Shown: positions 34,025 to 42,432 of the stretch, one piece after another
How the letters are laid out: each line of letters begins with the position of its first letter
Numbering within the stretch: the stretch's first letter is position 1
Source: Burkholderia sp.
Lineage (GTDB): Bacteria > Pseudomonadota > Gammaproteobacteria > Burkholderiales > Burkholderiaceae
Direction of reading: 5' to 3'
Assembly (NCBI GenBank): GCA_031253835.1
Contig: JAIRVP010000047.1
Span: 1-64,000, forward strand
Length of the DNA stretch: 64,000 nucleotides
Program-made: the position numbers and the translations under genes
The notes under the pieces: model-generated
Databases searched by the model: none
Told to the model about the DNA's origin: nothing
Seen by the model: only the letters and a program-made list of their open reading frames with translations

Positions 34025-34659
34025 AACGACAATCTCGTTATTTTTTGTTCCGGATTCGGATGGGTTCGAATCCGCCTCTCAGGGTGACTAGGCGACGGCA
34101 CTCGGAATTTCGGTGCGAAGAATATCAAGCTATTTCTGGTTTCGACCGATATTTTTATTTTGATATTTTGAAAAATTCATTCTGAAACAATGATTGATGA
34201 TTGTTTGATTGAAATGGATTTTTTATTTAAATGAGGATATGTCGAGTCGAATATTATGAATTGGTATTTGTCTTTCCTTGTTTTCTCATTTCGTTGGAGT
34301 AGGGCTTTTGGGGTTCGGGCATGATTGAATTGGAATTTGAAAATTCAGAATTGTCCCGACTCAAAATGAGCAGTGGTACGTCACGCCATTGAAACCGGTG
34401 CGAGCGGGCTTGCGTACTGGCGCGCGATGTGCGCCCCCGCAGATCGAATTCGATGGGCGCCGCTGCTCGCTTTCCGTCGGTTGTTGTCGCCAAGGCAACA
34501 CGGTCGTGTCGTGTTGGCCATTGACGTGCCGTCGGGCCGACAAGGAACCTATGACGAGGCGTGCCGGCATCGGCGAATTTCAAGCGGCGGGTGCGTTGCT
34601 GATCATTCCACCCTATAGTGCTCGTCGTTGATCGATCCGCAAGCAATCGGGGGTTCGTC
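34025..34659. other. AT-rich regulatory region upstream of vgrG
   Basis: About 630 bases between vgrG (minus) and an exported protein (plus). Bases 34110-34360 are strikingly AT-rich with long T and A tracts, unlike the GC-rich genes either side. No gene is evident. The composition fits an H-NS-type silenced promoter zone, common in front of type VI effector clusters. Confidence 0.55.
34051..34074. repeat. Perfect 8-bp inverted repeat near the vgrG start
   Basis: CGGATTCG and CGAATCCG are separated by 8 bases. On the minus strand the repeat is followed by GAACAAAAAATAACG and the vgrG start at 34024, 26 bases away. It could be an operator or a leader-mRNA hairpin controlling vgrG. Confidence 0.5.
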
Positions 34660-35475
34660 GTGTTTCACCGGAAATTCAAATTGGGTTGTTCGCGCTTCGC
34701 GTGCATCATCGCCGTGACGACGATGCTGGCGCCCGTCGCGGCGCGTGCGGAGGTGGAGGCCGTCGACGGCACGACGCACGTCGCGTCAGCTGTCGATCAC
34801 GACACGTCCCCGGCGCGACCGATTGTCGGCGACGATCCGGTTGCCATCCGGGACGCGCTGCAGAAGGTGCACGTCAGCACGCTCTCACCTTCGTTGCGCG
34901 ATCGCGTTCGCGGCGCGGTCTCCGGTGCCGCCGGCCGGCACGGCCTGACGAATCCCGACCTGGCGGCCGTCGGTCTGGATCGTGACGTGACGTTCATGGT
35001 GCCGGTGCGGTACGGGCTGAGATACCGGTCGCGGCGGCAGCTGCTGACGCTGGATGTCGACCTGTTCGATGCGGAGCGCGACGGCCGGGCAGGCATCCTG
35101 CTCCACAAGGTGACGACGGGGCCGCGAGGGCGCGGGCTCGTGATTGCACCGGAAGCGAAGGCAAAAGGGTACATCCAGCACGTCGACATCATCGAACTCG
35201 AGGCCGGACAAGGCAAAAAGACCACGGTTCGGAGCCGCATGCGGCTTTCGCTCGCCGAGTACGCGCAAACGCATGGCGACTTCGCACTCGTTTTTTCCGG
35301 ACACCTGGTTCGGCCTTACCTGACCGAACAAACCGAACATGCCGCCCCGAGTATCGAGGAGCCGACGGACATTTCGACGAGGATCTCCACGTTGCACATG
35401 GATCTTCGTGACATCCGGCTAGTGAGTCCGTCGAGCGGCGTCGTGGTGTCGAAGAAGTTGCGGTTGTCGAAGTAG
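34660..35475 (+). CDS. Exported protein of unknown function
   Basis: A 271-residue protein with a signal peptide (FACIIAVTTMLAPVAARA, cleavage after ARA) and a mature domain I do not recognise. The start is a GTG at 34660 with GGGGG 6 bases upstream. It is divergent from vgrG, about 630 bases away across the AT-rich region. As a periplasmic protein near an effector locus lacking an evident immunity gene, it is a candidate to test as Tli3-like. The sequence gives no direct support for that. Confidence 0.6.
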   Translation: MFHRKFKLGCSRFACIIAVTTMLAPVAARAEVEAVDGTTHVASAVDHDTSPARPIVGDDPVAIRDALQKVHVSTLSPSLRDRVRGAVSGAAGRHGLTNPDLAAVGLDRDVTFMVPVRYGLRYRSRRQLLTLDVDLFDAERDGRAGILLHKVTTGPRGRGLVIAPEAKAKGYIQHVDIIELEAGQGKKTTVRSRMRLSLAEYAQTHGDFALVFSGHLVRPYLTEQTEHAAPSIEEPTDISTRISTLHMDLRDIRLVSPSSGVVVSKKLRLSK

Positions 35476-35822
35476 CGGGTTTCGGCGGGCGGGTCATGCA
35501 GCTTTGCGCTTCCCGTCGAGCAGAGGGAAGCGCCGCCGCGATGCGTCGTGCTTGCATGTCACGGTGCCGAACTTGCACAGTCTGAGCAACGTCAAGCGGG
35601 CGAGATTTGCACGCCTGGGTGCACACTGCATTGACCGGGTCGTCGGTAAGTCCGAATTCCTGCTGGCCGAGAAAGCGCTGTTCATGCTTGGCTACGATGT
35701 CCGGTGGCGATGCGATAACCAAAGTCGGTCCTGTCCTTGGACGATATTTCCCCTGGTAAGTGAGCGGTAAGTCGACTGGTCCTACAGTAGCCCCCGTTTC
35801 GATCGTCGACTCCAGGAAAATG
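35476..35822. other. Gap before mipA
   Basis: 347 bases with no supportable gene. It should contain the mipA promoter. An in-frame extension of the mipA frame upstream to 35760 lacks a Shine-Dalgarno sequence and a signal-peptide shape. Confidence 0.4.
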
Positions 35823-36641
35823 ATGGTGAAAACTACCTCCCGCCGCGAACGTCCGTTATTGCTGCTTGTCGCATCATTTGCACTTTCGTCTACGTCCGCC
35901 TGGGCGGACGACGGGGTGATTCCCCCCGATGCCGATAATTCGGGGCTGACCATACTCAACAACGCGACCAACGTGACGCATTGGGGATTGGGTGCCGGAG
36001 TGGGCGTCGCGCCGTCGGTCTACCGAGGCGACAGCACACGCGTGTTGCCGTTTCCGCTGGTCTATTTCGACAACAAATGGGTACAGGCCATCGGTACCAC
36101 GGCCGACCTGAAGATCGGCAGCTGGGGCGGCGTCAGTGTCGCGCTGCGTGGCCAGTTCTCGCTCTTCGACGGCTACAAGGGCTCGGATGCGCCGATCCTG
36201 AACGGCATGGAAAATCGCAAGGGCGCGTTGTGGTACGGGCCTGCACTGTCGTGGGGCACCGGGTTCGGTACGTTGACGGGCACCTTCCTGTTTGGCGGCA
36301 ACAAGGGCGAGCGCGCGAAAATCGGCTTCGAGAAGGCGTTTGCTTTCGGCCAGTTCTCGGTCGCGCCGCATGTCGGCGCGGAATGGCTGAGCGACAAATA
36401 CGTCGACTACTATTACGGCGTGCGACCATCGGAGGCGCGCGCGTGGCGTGCGGCCTACAGCGCGGGTTCGACCGTGAACGTGTCGGCCGGCACGCGTATC
36501 GACTACCGCCCGACGAAGCAGCAGACGATCTTCGTGGACGTTGGCGTGACGCGTCTCGGCGCCGCCATCGCCGACAGTCCGATCGTCGGAAGACGGTTCG
36601 TACCCGAGGCCAGGGTGGGCTACATGTATCGGTTCAAGTGA
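35823..36641 (+). CDS. mipA: MipA/OmpV-family outer-membrane protein
   Basis: A 272-residue MipA/OmpV protein. MipA-type proteins are outer-membrane beta-barrels linked to murein synthesis scaffolds and to antibiotic sensing. The signal peptide (LLLLVASFALSSTSAWA) is followed by alternating-strand sequence such as WGLGAGVGVAPSVYRGDS and LRGQFSLFDGYKG. It ends in the canonical outer-membrane terminal residue pattern (VGYMYRFK, aromatic near the end). I chose the ATG at 35823 because AGGA lies 5 bases before it. The response-regulator gene starts 8 bases after the stop, so mipA and the two-component genes form an operon. Feedback of porin-like protein and sensor is likely. Confidence 0.88.
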   Translation: MVKTTSRRERPLLLLVASFALSSTSAWADDGVIPPDADNSGLTILNNATNVTHWGLGAGVGVAPSVYRGDSTRVLPFPLVYFDNKWVQAIGTTADLKIGSWGGVSVALRGQFSLFDGYKGSDAPILNGMENRKGALWYGPALSWGTGFGTLTGTFLFGGNKGERAKIGFEKAFAFGQFSVAPHVGAEWLSDKYVDYYYGVRPSEARAWRAAYSAGSTVNVSAGTRIDYRPTKQQTIFVDVGVTRLGAAIADSPIVGRRFVPEARVGYMYRFK

Positions 36642-36649
36642 GTGCGAGT

Positions 36650-37324
36650 ATGGCAAGAGTGGCGATTGTCGAGGATCATGAGCGCCTCGCCGACCTGTTG
36701 TCCCAGGCGTTGGCCGCGGCGGGCATCGAATCCGACCGGTTCGGCAATGTCCGGGAAGCCGCGTACGGCATCGACCGCGCCGACTACGCGCTGCTGATCA
36801 TCGACCGCGGCTTGCCGGACGGCGAGGGGCTGGCGTTCCTGCGGACGCTGCGCGCGGCGGGACACATGACGCCCTGCCTGATGCTGACGGCGCGCGACGC
36901 GTTGCATGACCGTATCGACGGGCTCGAAAGCGGGGCCGACGACTATGTGACCAAGCCGTTCGAAATGAGCGAGCTTGTCGCCCGCGTGCGCACGCTGATG
37001 CGACGCCCGGCGCTGCTGACGACGCTCGTCGCGTCGTTCGCGGATGTGACCGTGGATCCGCCGCAGCGCGCGATGCGCTGCGGCGACCGGACAGTGCTGC
37101 TCGCGCCGGCCGAACTGCAGGTCATGCTGTGCCTGATCGAAGCCGCGGGCCGGACCGTCCGGCATTCGATCCTCGAGCATGCCGCATGGGGGCTCGCGGA
37201 GGCGGTCACGCCGAACGCGCTCGAGGTGACCGTACACCGCTTGCGCAAGAAACTGGCTTCGATCGGTGCAACGATGCGGCTGACGAATATCCGCGGCGCC
37301 GGCTTCGCGCTGCGGGATGCATGA
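36650..37324 (+). CDS. OmpR/PhoB-family response regulator
   Basis: A 224-residue regulator. The receiver domain has the acidic pair IVEDHERLADLL, the phospho-accepting Asp in LLIIDRGLPDGEGLAF, the Thr in LMLTARDA and the Lys in YVTKPFEMSEL. The output domain is a winged helix-turn-helix of OmpR type (LAPAELQVMLCLIEAAGRTV, then EVTVHRLRKKLA). ATG 36650 follows mipA by 8 bases and precedes the sensor kinase in the same direction. It probably regulates mipA and itself in response to envelope stress; the signal is unknown. Confidence 0.93.
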   Translation: MARVAIVEDHERLADLLSQALAAAGIESDRFGNVREAAYGIDRADYALLIIDRGLPDGEGLAFLRTLRAAGHMTPCLMLTARDALHDRIDGLESGADDYVTKPFEMSELVARVRTLMRRPALLTTLVASFADVTVDPPQRAMRCGDRTVLLAPAELQVMLCLIEAAGRTVRHSILEHAAWGLAEAVTPNALEVTVHRLRKKLASIGATMRLTNIRGAGFALRDA

Positions 37325-37372
37325 CGCTTCGCCGCGTCTCGCTCGGTGCTGCTATTGGGTAAGAAAGCAACC

Positions 37373-38725
37373 ATGTTCCATCATTGGGTTCGACGCCTGT
37401 CGACGCGACTGTGGGTGACCAACGTCGTTGCGTTCGCCATCAGCCTGGCGCTGCTGGCCGCGTTTTCGGCGTATGTCCTCGATCGATATCCGGCGTTCTT
37501 CGGGCGGCGGCAGCAGATGGAGAGCATCCGCCATATCGAGGCCGGCTTGAGCTTCGACGCCGACGGGCGTCCCGTATCGGTGCGATTGGGCGAGCGCCCG
37601 GCGCTGATGTTCCGGCTCTTGCCGACCGAGGTGAAGTATCGCGTGCTCGACGCGACGGGGAAGACGTTGCTGGCGTCGGTGCCGTCGAACGGCGACCGAC
37701 CGTGGTTGACGGAGGATCTCGCGAAGGCGGCCGGCAAGGTGCTGCCCGCCACGATCGACGGCAACGCGTATTCGGTTGCGACGCAGCGCGCATCGAACGG
37801 GCGCGTCGTCTACTACGTGCAGGTGGCGCAAAGCCGGCAGCTTCTCGATGCGCTCATCATGTCGAGAATCGATCCGATCCCGAAGACCGTCGGTTACGTG
37901 CTGGTCATCGCGACCATCATTTTCGGGCTGACGCTGCCGCTGACGATCAGTCGCGTGCTGAAGCCGCTGCGGGAGGTGTCGCGTGCGGCGAGGGGCATCG
38001 AGCCGCGCAACCTGAAGACGCGACTGTCCTCGGACGGTATTCCCAGCGAGATCAAGCCGCTGATCGATGCGTTCAACGATGCACTGACGCGGCTCGAGAA
38101 CGGCTTCGCGGTTCAGCAGCAGTTTCTGGCCGACGCCGCGCATGAGTTGCAGACGCCGCTCACGCTGGTCAGAGGCCAGATCGAACTGCAGCCCGACATC
38201 CGGCAGAAGGCGCTGCTGCTTCGCGAGATCGACCTGATGGCGCGGCAGGTCAAGCAATTGCTGCATCTGGCCGAAGTCAGCGAGGCGCAGAACTTCAGTT
38301 TCGGTGACGTAAACGGCGTCGAAGTCGCGCGCGACGTCGTGAGCTTGCTGGCCGGCAAGGCCGACGCGAAGCAGGTGAAGCTCCATATCGAAGCGCGCGA
38401 CTCCGCGTCACCCATCCGGGCCGATGGCGGCGCGCTGTTCATCCTGCTCAAGAACATTCTCGAGAATGCGATCAACGCGTCGCCGTCGGATGGTGTCGTC
38501 GTGCTGACCGTTCTCGACACGGCGATTCATATCGACGATGAAGGGCCGGGCATTCGGCGGGAGCATCTGCCGCTGCTCTTCGACCGATACTGGCGGGCGC
38601 CGGATTCACGGTACGACGGCGCCGGTCTCGGGCTGGCGATCTGCAAGGAGATTGCCGTGGCCCATCACTGGAAACTGACGGTCGACGTGCTGGCGACGGG
38701 GACGCGGTTCAGTGTCTGGTTTTAG
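37373..38725 (+). CDS. Membrane sensor histidine kinase
   Basis: A 450-residue EnvZ/PhoQ-class kinase, partner of the preceding response regulator. An N-terminal transmembrane helix (VVAFAISLALLAAFSAYVL) and a second one (VLVIATIIFGLTLPLTI) flank a periplasmic sensor loop of about 130 residues. HAMP follows, then the H-box ADAAHELQTPLTL with the phospho-accepting His. The N-box is KNILENAINAS, the G1-box DDEGPGI and the G2-box GAGLGLAICKEI, all intact. I chose the ATG at 37373 because the first helix then starts near residue 15. A weak upstream GTG at 37346 is possible. It lies in the mipA operon. Confidence 0.92.
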   Translation: MFHHWVRRLSTRLWVTNVVAFAISLALLAAFSAYVLDRYPAFFGRRQQMESIRHIEAGLSFDADGRPVSVRLGERPALMFRLLPTEVKYRVLDATGKTLLASVPSNGDRPWLTEDLAKAAGKVLPATIDGNAYSVATQRASNGRVVYYVQVAQSRQLLDALIMSRIDPIPKTVGYVLVIATIIFGLTLPLTISRVLKPLREVSRAARGIEPRNLKTRLSSDGIPSEIKPLIDAFNDALTRLENGFAVQQQFLADAAHELQTPLTLVRGQIELQPDIRQKALLLREIDLMARQVKQLLHLAEVSEAQNFSFGDVNGVEVARDVVSLLAGKADAKQVKLHIEARDSASPIRADGGALFILLKNILENAINASPSDGVVVLTVLDTAIHIDDEGPGIRREHLPLLFDRYWRAPDSRYDGAGLGLAICKEIAVAHHWKLTVDVLATGTRFSVWF

Positions 38726-38904
38726 TCTGCACGGTCGTCGTGCCCGGCAGCGCAAGCACGACAGGGGTAAGGTTGGCCGCCGGCACACATGAATGGATCC
38801 CGGCCCTCGTGTAAGATGCGCACAGCTTCGCCCGGTCTTGAGAGGGACCGGATTCTCGCGCCGCAACGGCAATTTGCCGAACAACAACAAGGAAGCCACG
38901 AGAG

Positions 38905-39972
38905 ATGCCGGGGATTTCCACTGAAGCTTTTTCTGTCTGGCACGCGATCCTGTCCGTTGCCCGGCATGCACCGTCGCCGCACAACGTACAACCATGGCGC
39001 GTGCAACTGATCTCGGACGATTACGCGGAGCTGTTCGTCGATGGCACGCGTACGTTGCCGAAGGAAGACACGACCGGGGCATTCCTGTTGTCCGCGATGG
39101 GCATGTTCATCGAAGCGATCGATCTGCTTGCGGCATCACGCAGCTTGCGTGTCGAATGGCAGTTGCATCGCCCGGTACGGGAACTGGCGGCCGTCATGTC
39201 CCGGCCGACCCTGCCGGAACTGATTCCGTTCGCTGCGTTGCGGCTCGTCGCCCACGCCGGGGCGTCGCGCGACGACCCGACCGCGCTGATGATGGCGCGC
39301 CGCACGTCGCGCGTTTCGATGGACCCGACACCGGTATCGGACGCCGCCGTCACGCAACTGACGGCACTGGCCGAGGAATGGGGGCATCGATATACGCATG
39401 TGTCGGGGGCCGAACGGATCGAGCCGATCATCGCCACGAACATCGACGCCGTGTTCCACGACATGAACGTCGCGGATTACCACGATGAAATCACGTCGTG
39501 GTTTCGCTTCACCGAACGCTCGACGGCACGGCATCGCGACGGTCTCGACTGGCGGTGCATGAACCTGTCGCGCGCGGAGTTCTGGCTTTCCGCGCATCTG
39601 TCGAAAATCCTGATGTTCAGGCCGACGCGCTTTTACTTCAAGCACCGGTATCGCGCGCAACTGGGCCACGTACCCGCGATCGGCGTGTTGAGCGGCGACT
39701 TCTTCAACCCGGAGAATGCGATCGAGTCGGGCCGTTTCCTGCTGCGCTTCTGGCTTGCCCTGACGAGCCTCGGGCTGTACCTGCATCCGTACGGCAACCT
39801 GGTCACGAACCCCGGCGCCGCCGCGTGGTTCAGCGCGCACACCGGTGTCGACCGGGCATGGCTCGTCTTCAAGGTCGGCTACTCGCGTACGCCGCCGCAA
39901 AGCCAGCGCAGGGCACTCGCCGACATCCTTGTCGATGCGACAGTTTCGTCCCATTCCCCGAGATCCGCATGA
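38905..39972 (+). CDS. Nitroreductase-family flavoprotein
   Basis: A 355-residue protein of the FMN-dependent nitroreductase superfamily. The N-terminal signature is ARHAPSPHNVQPWRVQL, which contacts the flavin phosphate, and the C-terminal GLYLHPYGNLVTNPGAAAWF matches the family's second flavin-edge loop. It is longer than a minimal nitroreductase (about 200 residues), with an insert in the middle. The stop overlaps the start of a PaaK-like adenylate-forming enzyme by 4 bases, so the two are translationally coupled. In known pathways such pairs may modify a peptide or a carboxylic acid, but none can be named. Confidence 0.75.
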   Translation: MPGISTEAFSVWHAILSVARHAPSPHNVQPWRVQLISDDYAELFVDGTRTLPKEDTTGAFLLSAMGMFIEAIDLLAASRSLRVEWQLHRPVRELAAVMSRPTLPELIPFAALRLVAHAGASRDDPTALMMARRTSRVSMDPTPVSDAAVTQLTALAEEWGHRYTHVSGAERIEPIIATNIDAVFHDMNVADYHDEITSWFRFTERSTARHRDGLDWRCMNLSRAEFWLSAHLSKILMFRPTRFYFKHRYRAQLGHVPAIGVLSGDFFNPENAIESGRFLLRFWLALTSLGLYLHPYGNLVTNPGAAAWFSAHTGVDRAWLVFKVGYSRTPPQSQRRALADILVDATVSSHSPRSA

Positions 39973-41459
39973 ATACGCTCCATCGTCTGTTTCTCGAAAC
40001 CATTCTCTGGACGCTGTGGTTTCTTCGCCGGGTAATCAGTGTCGACGGACGCCTTTACGTGTTCCTCAACGCACCGGTGTTTCAACCCTATCTGGCTTAT
40101 GTCGGCCGTTTGCGCGCCCGCGTGGCATTCCTCAAGGCGAGCACAGCGTGCCCGGCGTATGTCGAGTTCCTGACGGCCGAGGGTTACAAGGCTGGCGGGA
40201 GGTGGCGGTTGTCGGACCTGCCCGCGATGACCAAGGAGAACTACATCAAGCGCTACTCGATCGAGCAGCGCTGCTATGGCGGGGCCATTCCGAAGTCGGG
40301 CGTCGTCATCGACGAATCGTCGGGGTCCACCGGCCAGCCGAACAACTGGGTGCGCAGCGCGGCCGAACGCAGCGACGTCAAGCGCATCCTGCAACTGAAC
40401 TATCAGCTGGTGTTTCGCGATTCCGGCAAGATGCTGCTGAATTGCTTTGCGCTCGGGCCGTGGGCAACGGGCATGAACGTGTCGATGTCGCTCGTCGACG
40501 TCGGCATCATGAAGTCGATCGGACCGGACAAGGCCAAGCTGATCAACACGCTGAAGCTGTTCGGGCCGAAATATCAGTACCTGATATTCGGCTATCCGCC
40601 GTTTATCCGCTCGGTGGTCGACGAATGCGATTTCGACCTGACGCCTTATCACATCGATTTCATCGTCGGCGGCGAGGGTTTGTCGGAAGCGTTGCGCGAT
40701 CATTTGCTGCGCAAGGCGAGCACGGTCATTTCGTCATATGGCGCGTCGGATCTCGAGATCAACATCGGCGTCGAGACTCCGACGACGATCGGCCTGCGGC
40801 GCGCGTTGCTGAGCCGCCCCGAGTTGTGCCGTGAACTGTTCGGTCGCGATACGCCGCCGATGATCTTCCAGTACAACGCGCTCGACTACGTGATCGAAAC
40901 GAATGCCGACGGCGAACTGCTGGTGACCATCGGGCGTCAGTCCGGTGCGGCGCCGAAGATCCGCTACAACATTCGCGATTCGGGCGGGACGTATCAATTC
41001 CGCGAGTTGAACAGGCGTCTGTCGGCACATGGCATGCGCCTGAGGGACTTCGCATCGCGGACCAGTCATTTCCCGTTCTTGTTCGTCTACGGCCGCAACG
41101 ATTCGAGCGTGCCGTTCTACGGTGCGAAGGTGTTCCCGTCCGATATCGAGCAGGTTCTGTCCGCGTCCCCGGCGCTGCACGATGCGATCAGCACGTTCCA
41201 ACTCGCCACCACCGAGGATGCGCACCTGACAAGTTTCCTGCACGTTCATCTCGAACGGGCGTCGGCCAGTGCGCCGATGCCGCTCGACGACGCAGTGCTG
41301 CATGCTGAACTGTTCGAGGGCATGAAGCGCGTGAATCAGGATTTTCGCGAGGTATCGAGGCTGTTCGATCCGGCGCAGGTGATCGTGCATATGCACGATC
41401 ACGATACGGGACCGTTTCAGGGGCGCGATATTCGGATCAAGAACAAGTACATCGCGTGA
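39969..41459 (+). CDS. PaaK/CapK-like adenylate-forming enzyme
   Basis: A 496-residue enzyme of the phenylacetate-CoA ligase superfamily. The ATP-binding signature SSGSTGQPNNW and the later adenylate motif SSYGASDLEINIG (A5-like) are present, as is a C-terminal lid with a hinge near VYGRNDSSVPFYGAKVFPSDIE. These enzymes activate a carboxylate as acyl-AMP and transfer it to CoA or another acceptor. It starts at the 4-base ATGA overlap with the nitroreductase stop. The two probably act on the same substrate in sequence. No other biosynthetic genes are adjacent, so this is a two-gene module of unknown product. Confidence 0.8.
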   Translation: MNTLHRLFLETILWTLWFLRRVISVDGRLYVFLNAPVFQPYLAYVGRLRARVAFLKASTACPAYVEFLTAEGYKAGGRWRLSDLPAMTKENYIKRYSIEQRCYGGAIPKSGVVIDESSGSTGQPNNWVRSAAERSDVKRILQLNYQLVFRDSGKMLLNCFALGPWATGMNVSMSLVDVGIMKSIGPDKAKLINTLKLFGPKYQYLIFGYPPFIRSVVDECDFDLTPYHIDFIVGGEGLSEALRDHLLRKASTVISSYGASDLEINIGVETPTTIGLRRALLSRPELCRELFGRDTPPMIFQYNALDYVIETNADGELLVTIGRQSGAAPKIRYNIRDSGGTYQFRELNRRLSAHGMRLRDFASRTSHFPFLFVYGRNDSSVPFYGAKVFPSDIEQVLSASPALHDAISTFQLATTEDAHLTSFLHVHLERASASAPMPLDDAVLHAELFEGMKRVNQDFREVSRLFDPAQVIVHMHDHDTGPFQGRDIRIKNKYIA

Positions 41460-41649
41460 CGGCGGAAGGGGGGGGCGTTCGGGCTGCGTCGCCTCGCGCC
41501 GGGCTATCCGGCATCTTCGTTTATCGCTCGCCCCGGGCCGACTGCCTCTGGTGATCGTCCGCGGACTCGAACGTCGACGTACTCCCCCTCCCGTATGAGG
41601 GCTGGATCGGTGGAGCCTTCCCGCTGAAGGGGGGCCTTCACGGGACGGC

Positions 41650-41702
41650 TTGTCAGTTGCCGATTTTTCGATATAATGAATCAACGTTCGAAATGTCGAA
41701 CG
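41650..41702 (+). promoter_or_regulatory. Sigma-70 promoter with downstream operator for the ACT-like gene
   Basis: TTGTCA (41650-41655), a 16-bp spacer and a perfect TATAAT (41672-41677) form the best promoter in the window. Immediately downstream an inverted repeat, CGTTCGA (41685-41691) and TCGAACG (41696-41702), lies at the expected transcription start and could be a repressor site or 5' hairpin. Confidence 0.7.
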
Positions 41703-41722
41703 TGAGAAGTCAAGCATCCAGA

Positions 41723-41796
41723 GTCGGATTCTCCGACGCCAACCTGCCCTCCCGGGCAAGGTGGACGCCTCTGAGGCGATGCGGCCGATTTACGGC
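41723..41796 (+). promoter_or_regulatory. Structured 5' leader with four consecutive hairpins
   Basis: The leader between the promoter and the ACT-like gene folds into GTCGGA-TTC-TCCGAC (41723-41737), a longer hairpin with TGCCC/GGGCA (41739-41764), CGCCT-CTG-AGGCG (41766-41778), and GCCG-ATTTA-CGGC (41784-41796). The first three hairpins are separated by single bases. Such packing looks like a riboswitch or attenuator, but matches no class I can name. Confidence 0.5.
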
Positions 41797-41813
41797 AACG
41801 AAACGGGAGCAGC

Positions 41814-41858
41814 ATGGCTGGCACCGGTTCGGTAATCACTTATCCGGAGCTACCATGA
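41814..41858 (+). CDS. Short upstream ORF overlapping the ACT-like gene
   Basis: A 14-codon reading frame, MAGTGSVITYPELP, has GGGAG 4 bases before its ATG. Its TGA overlaps the start codon of the downstream gene by 4 bases (ATGA). It follows the four-hairpin leader directly, so it may couple leader folding to translation of the next gene. It would be too small to annotate on its own; context is the support. Confidence 0.45.
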   Translation: MAGTGSVITYPELP

Positions 41859-42175
41859 GCCAAGTTTCCTCCGCTTCCCGCCCGGCAGTCTGTGAAGACT
41901 GGTCGCAGTTCCTTCCCGGTTTCACGTTGACGCATACGGTTCATCTCGTGTCGGGATTGAATCCGGGCATCGTCTCGACCGCGGCGGCCGTGCTTGAAGG
42001 TGAAACGGCCACGGTCGACCGGTGGGCCATCGCCCGCCGGGGCGACGTTCTCGAGCAAAAGATCGTTCTCGGTGAAATGACGGAAGGGCAGGCGGTTAGG
42101 CTGCGTGAGCGGCTTGCTGCGCTGGATGGGGTGCTCCGGACGAGGGTCGAGCATCATTTCGTGCGAGCGGGTTAA
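41855..42175 (+). CDS. ACT-like small protein, conserved hypothetical
   Basis: A 106-residue cytosolic protein. From residue 30 it follows the order of strand, helix, strand, strand, helix, strand expected of an ACT domain: HTVHLVSGLNPGIVSTAAAVLEG, DRWAIARR, EQKIVLGEM, a helix with AVRLRERLAALDGV, and a last strand RVEHHFV. ACT domains bind amino acids and regulate enzymes. No family name is certain. The ATG at 41855 has GGAG 6 bases upstream. The preceding leader and overlapping short ORF suggest post-transcriptional control. Confidence 0.6.
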   Translation: MSQVSSASRPAVCEDWSQFLPGFTLTHTVHLVSGLNPGIVSTAAAVLEGETATVDRWAIARRGDVLEQKIVLGEMTEGQAVRLRERLAALDGVLRTRVEHHFVRAG

Positions 42176-42432
42176 GCCGTCTCCGGAAATGAACCGGAGG
42201 GCGGCTTTGGGATGATGCGTTTGTGTCGGTGCCAAATAGGCAGACGCGGCATTTTCGTGGAGTGACGTGCTAGTTGGCCGTTCGAACGTCTGCCCAGCGA
42301 GGACGGGAACCCCGGTGAGCTTTCCGAAGTTTCTCGGCAGAAAGCGGGCCAGATCACCTCTGAAAATAATTGTAAGCCATTGATTTATAAAGATTGGCCG
42401 TTTATAGTGAAAAAAACAGACTTCTACGGCTA

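Noticed and set aside
34059..34084. A tRNA T-arm-like stretch (GGGTTCGAATCC) upstream of vgrG
   Set aside because: No acceptor, D or anticodon arms can be drawn around it and the T-stem has a mismatch. The longer 8-bp inverted repeat explains the symmetry.
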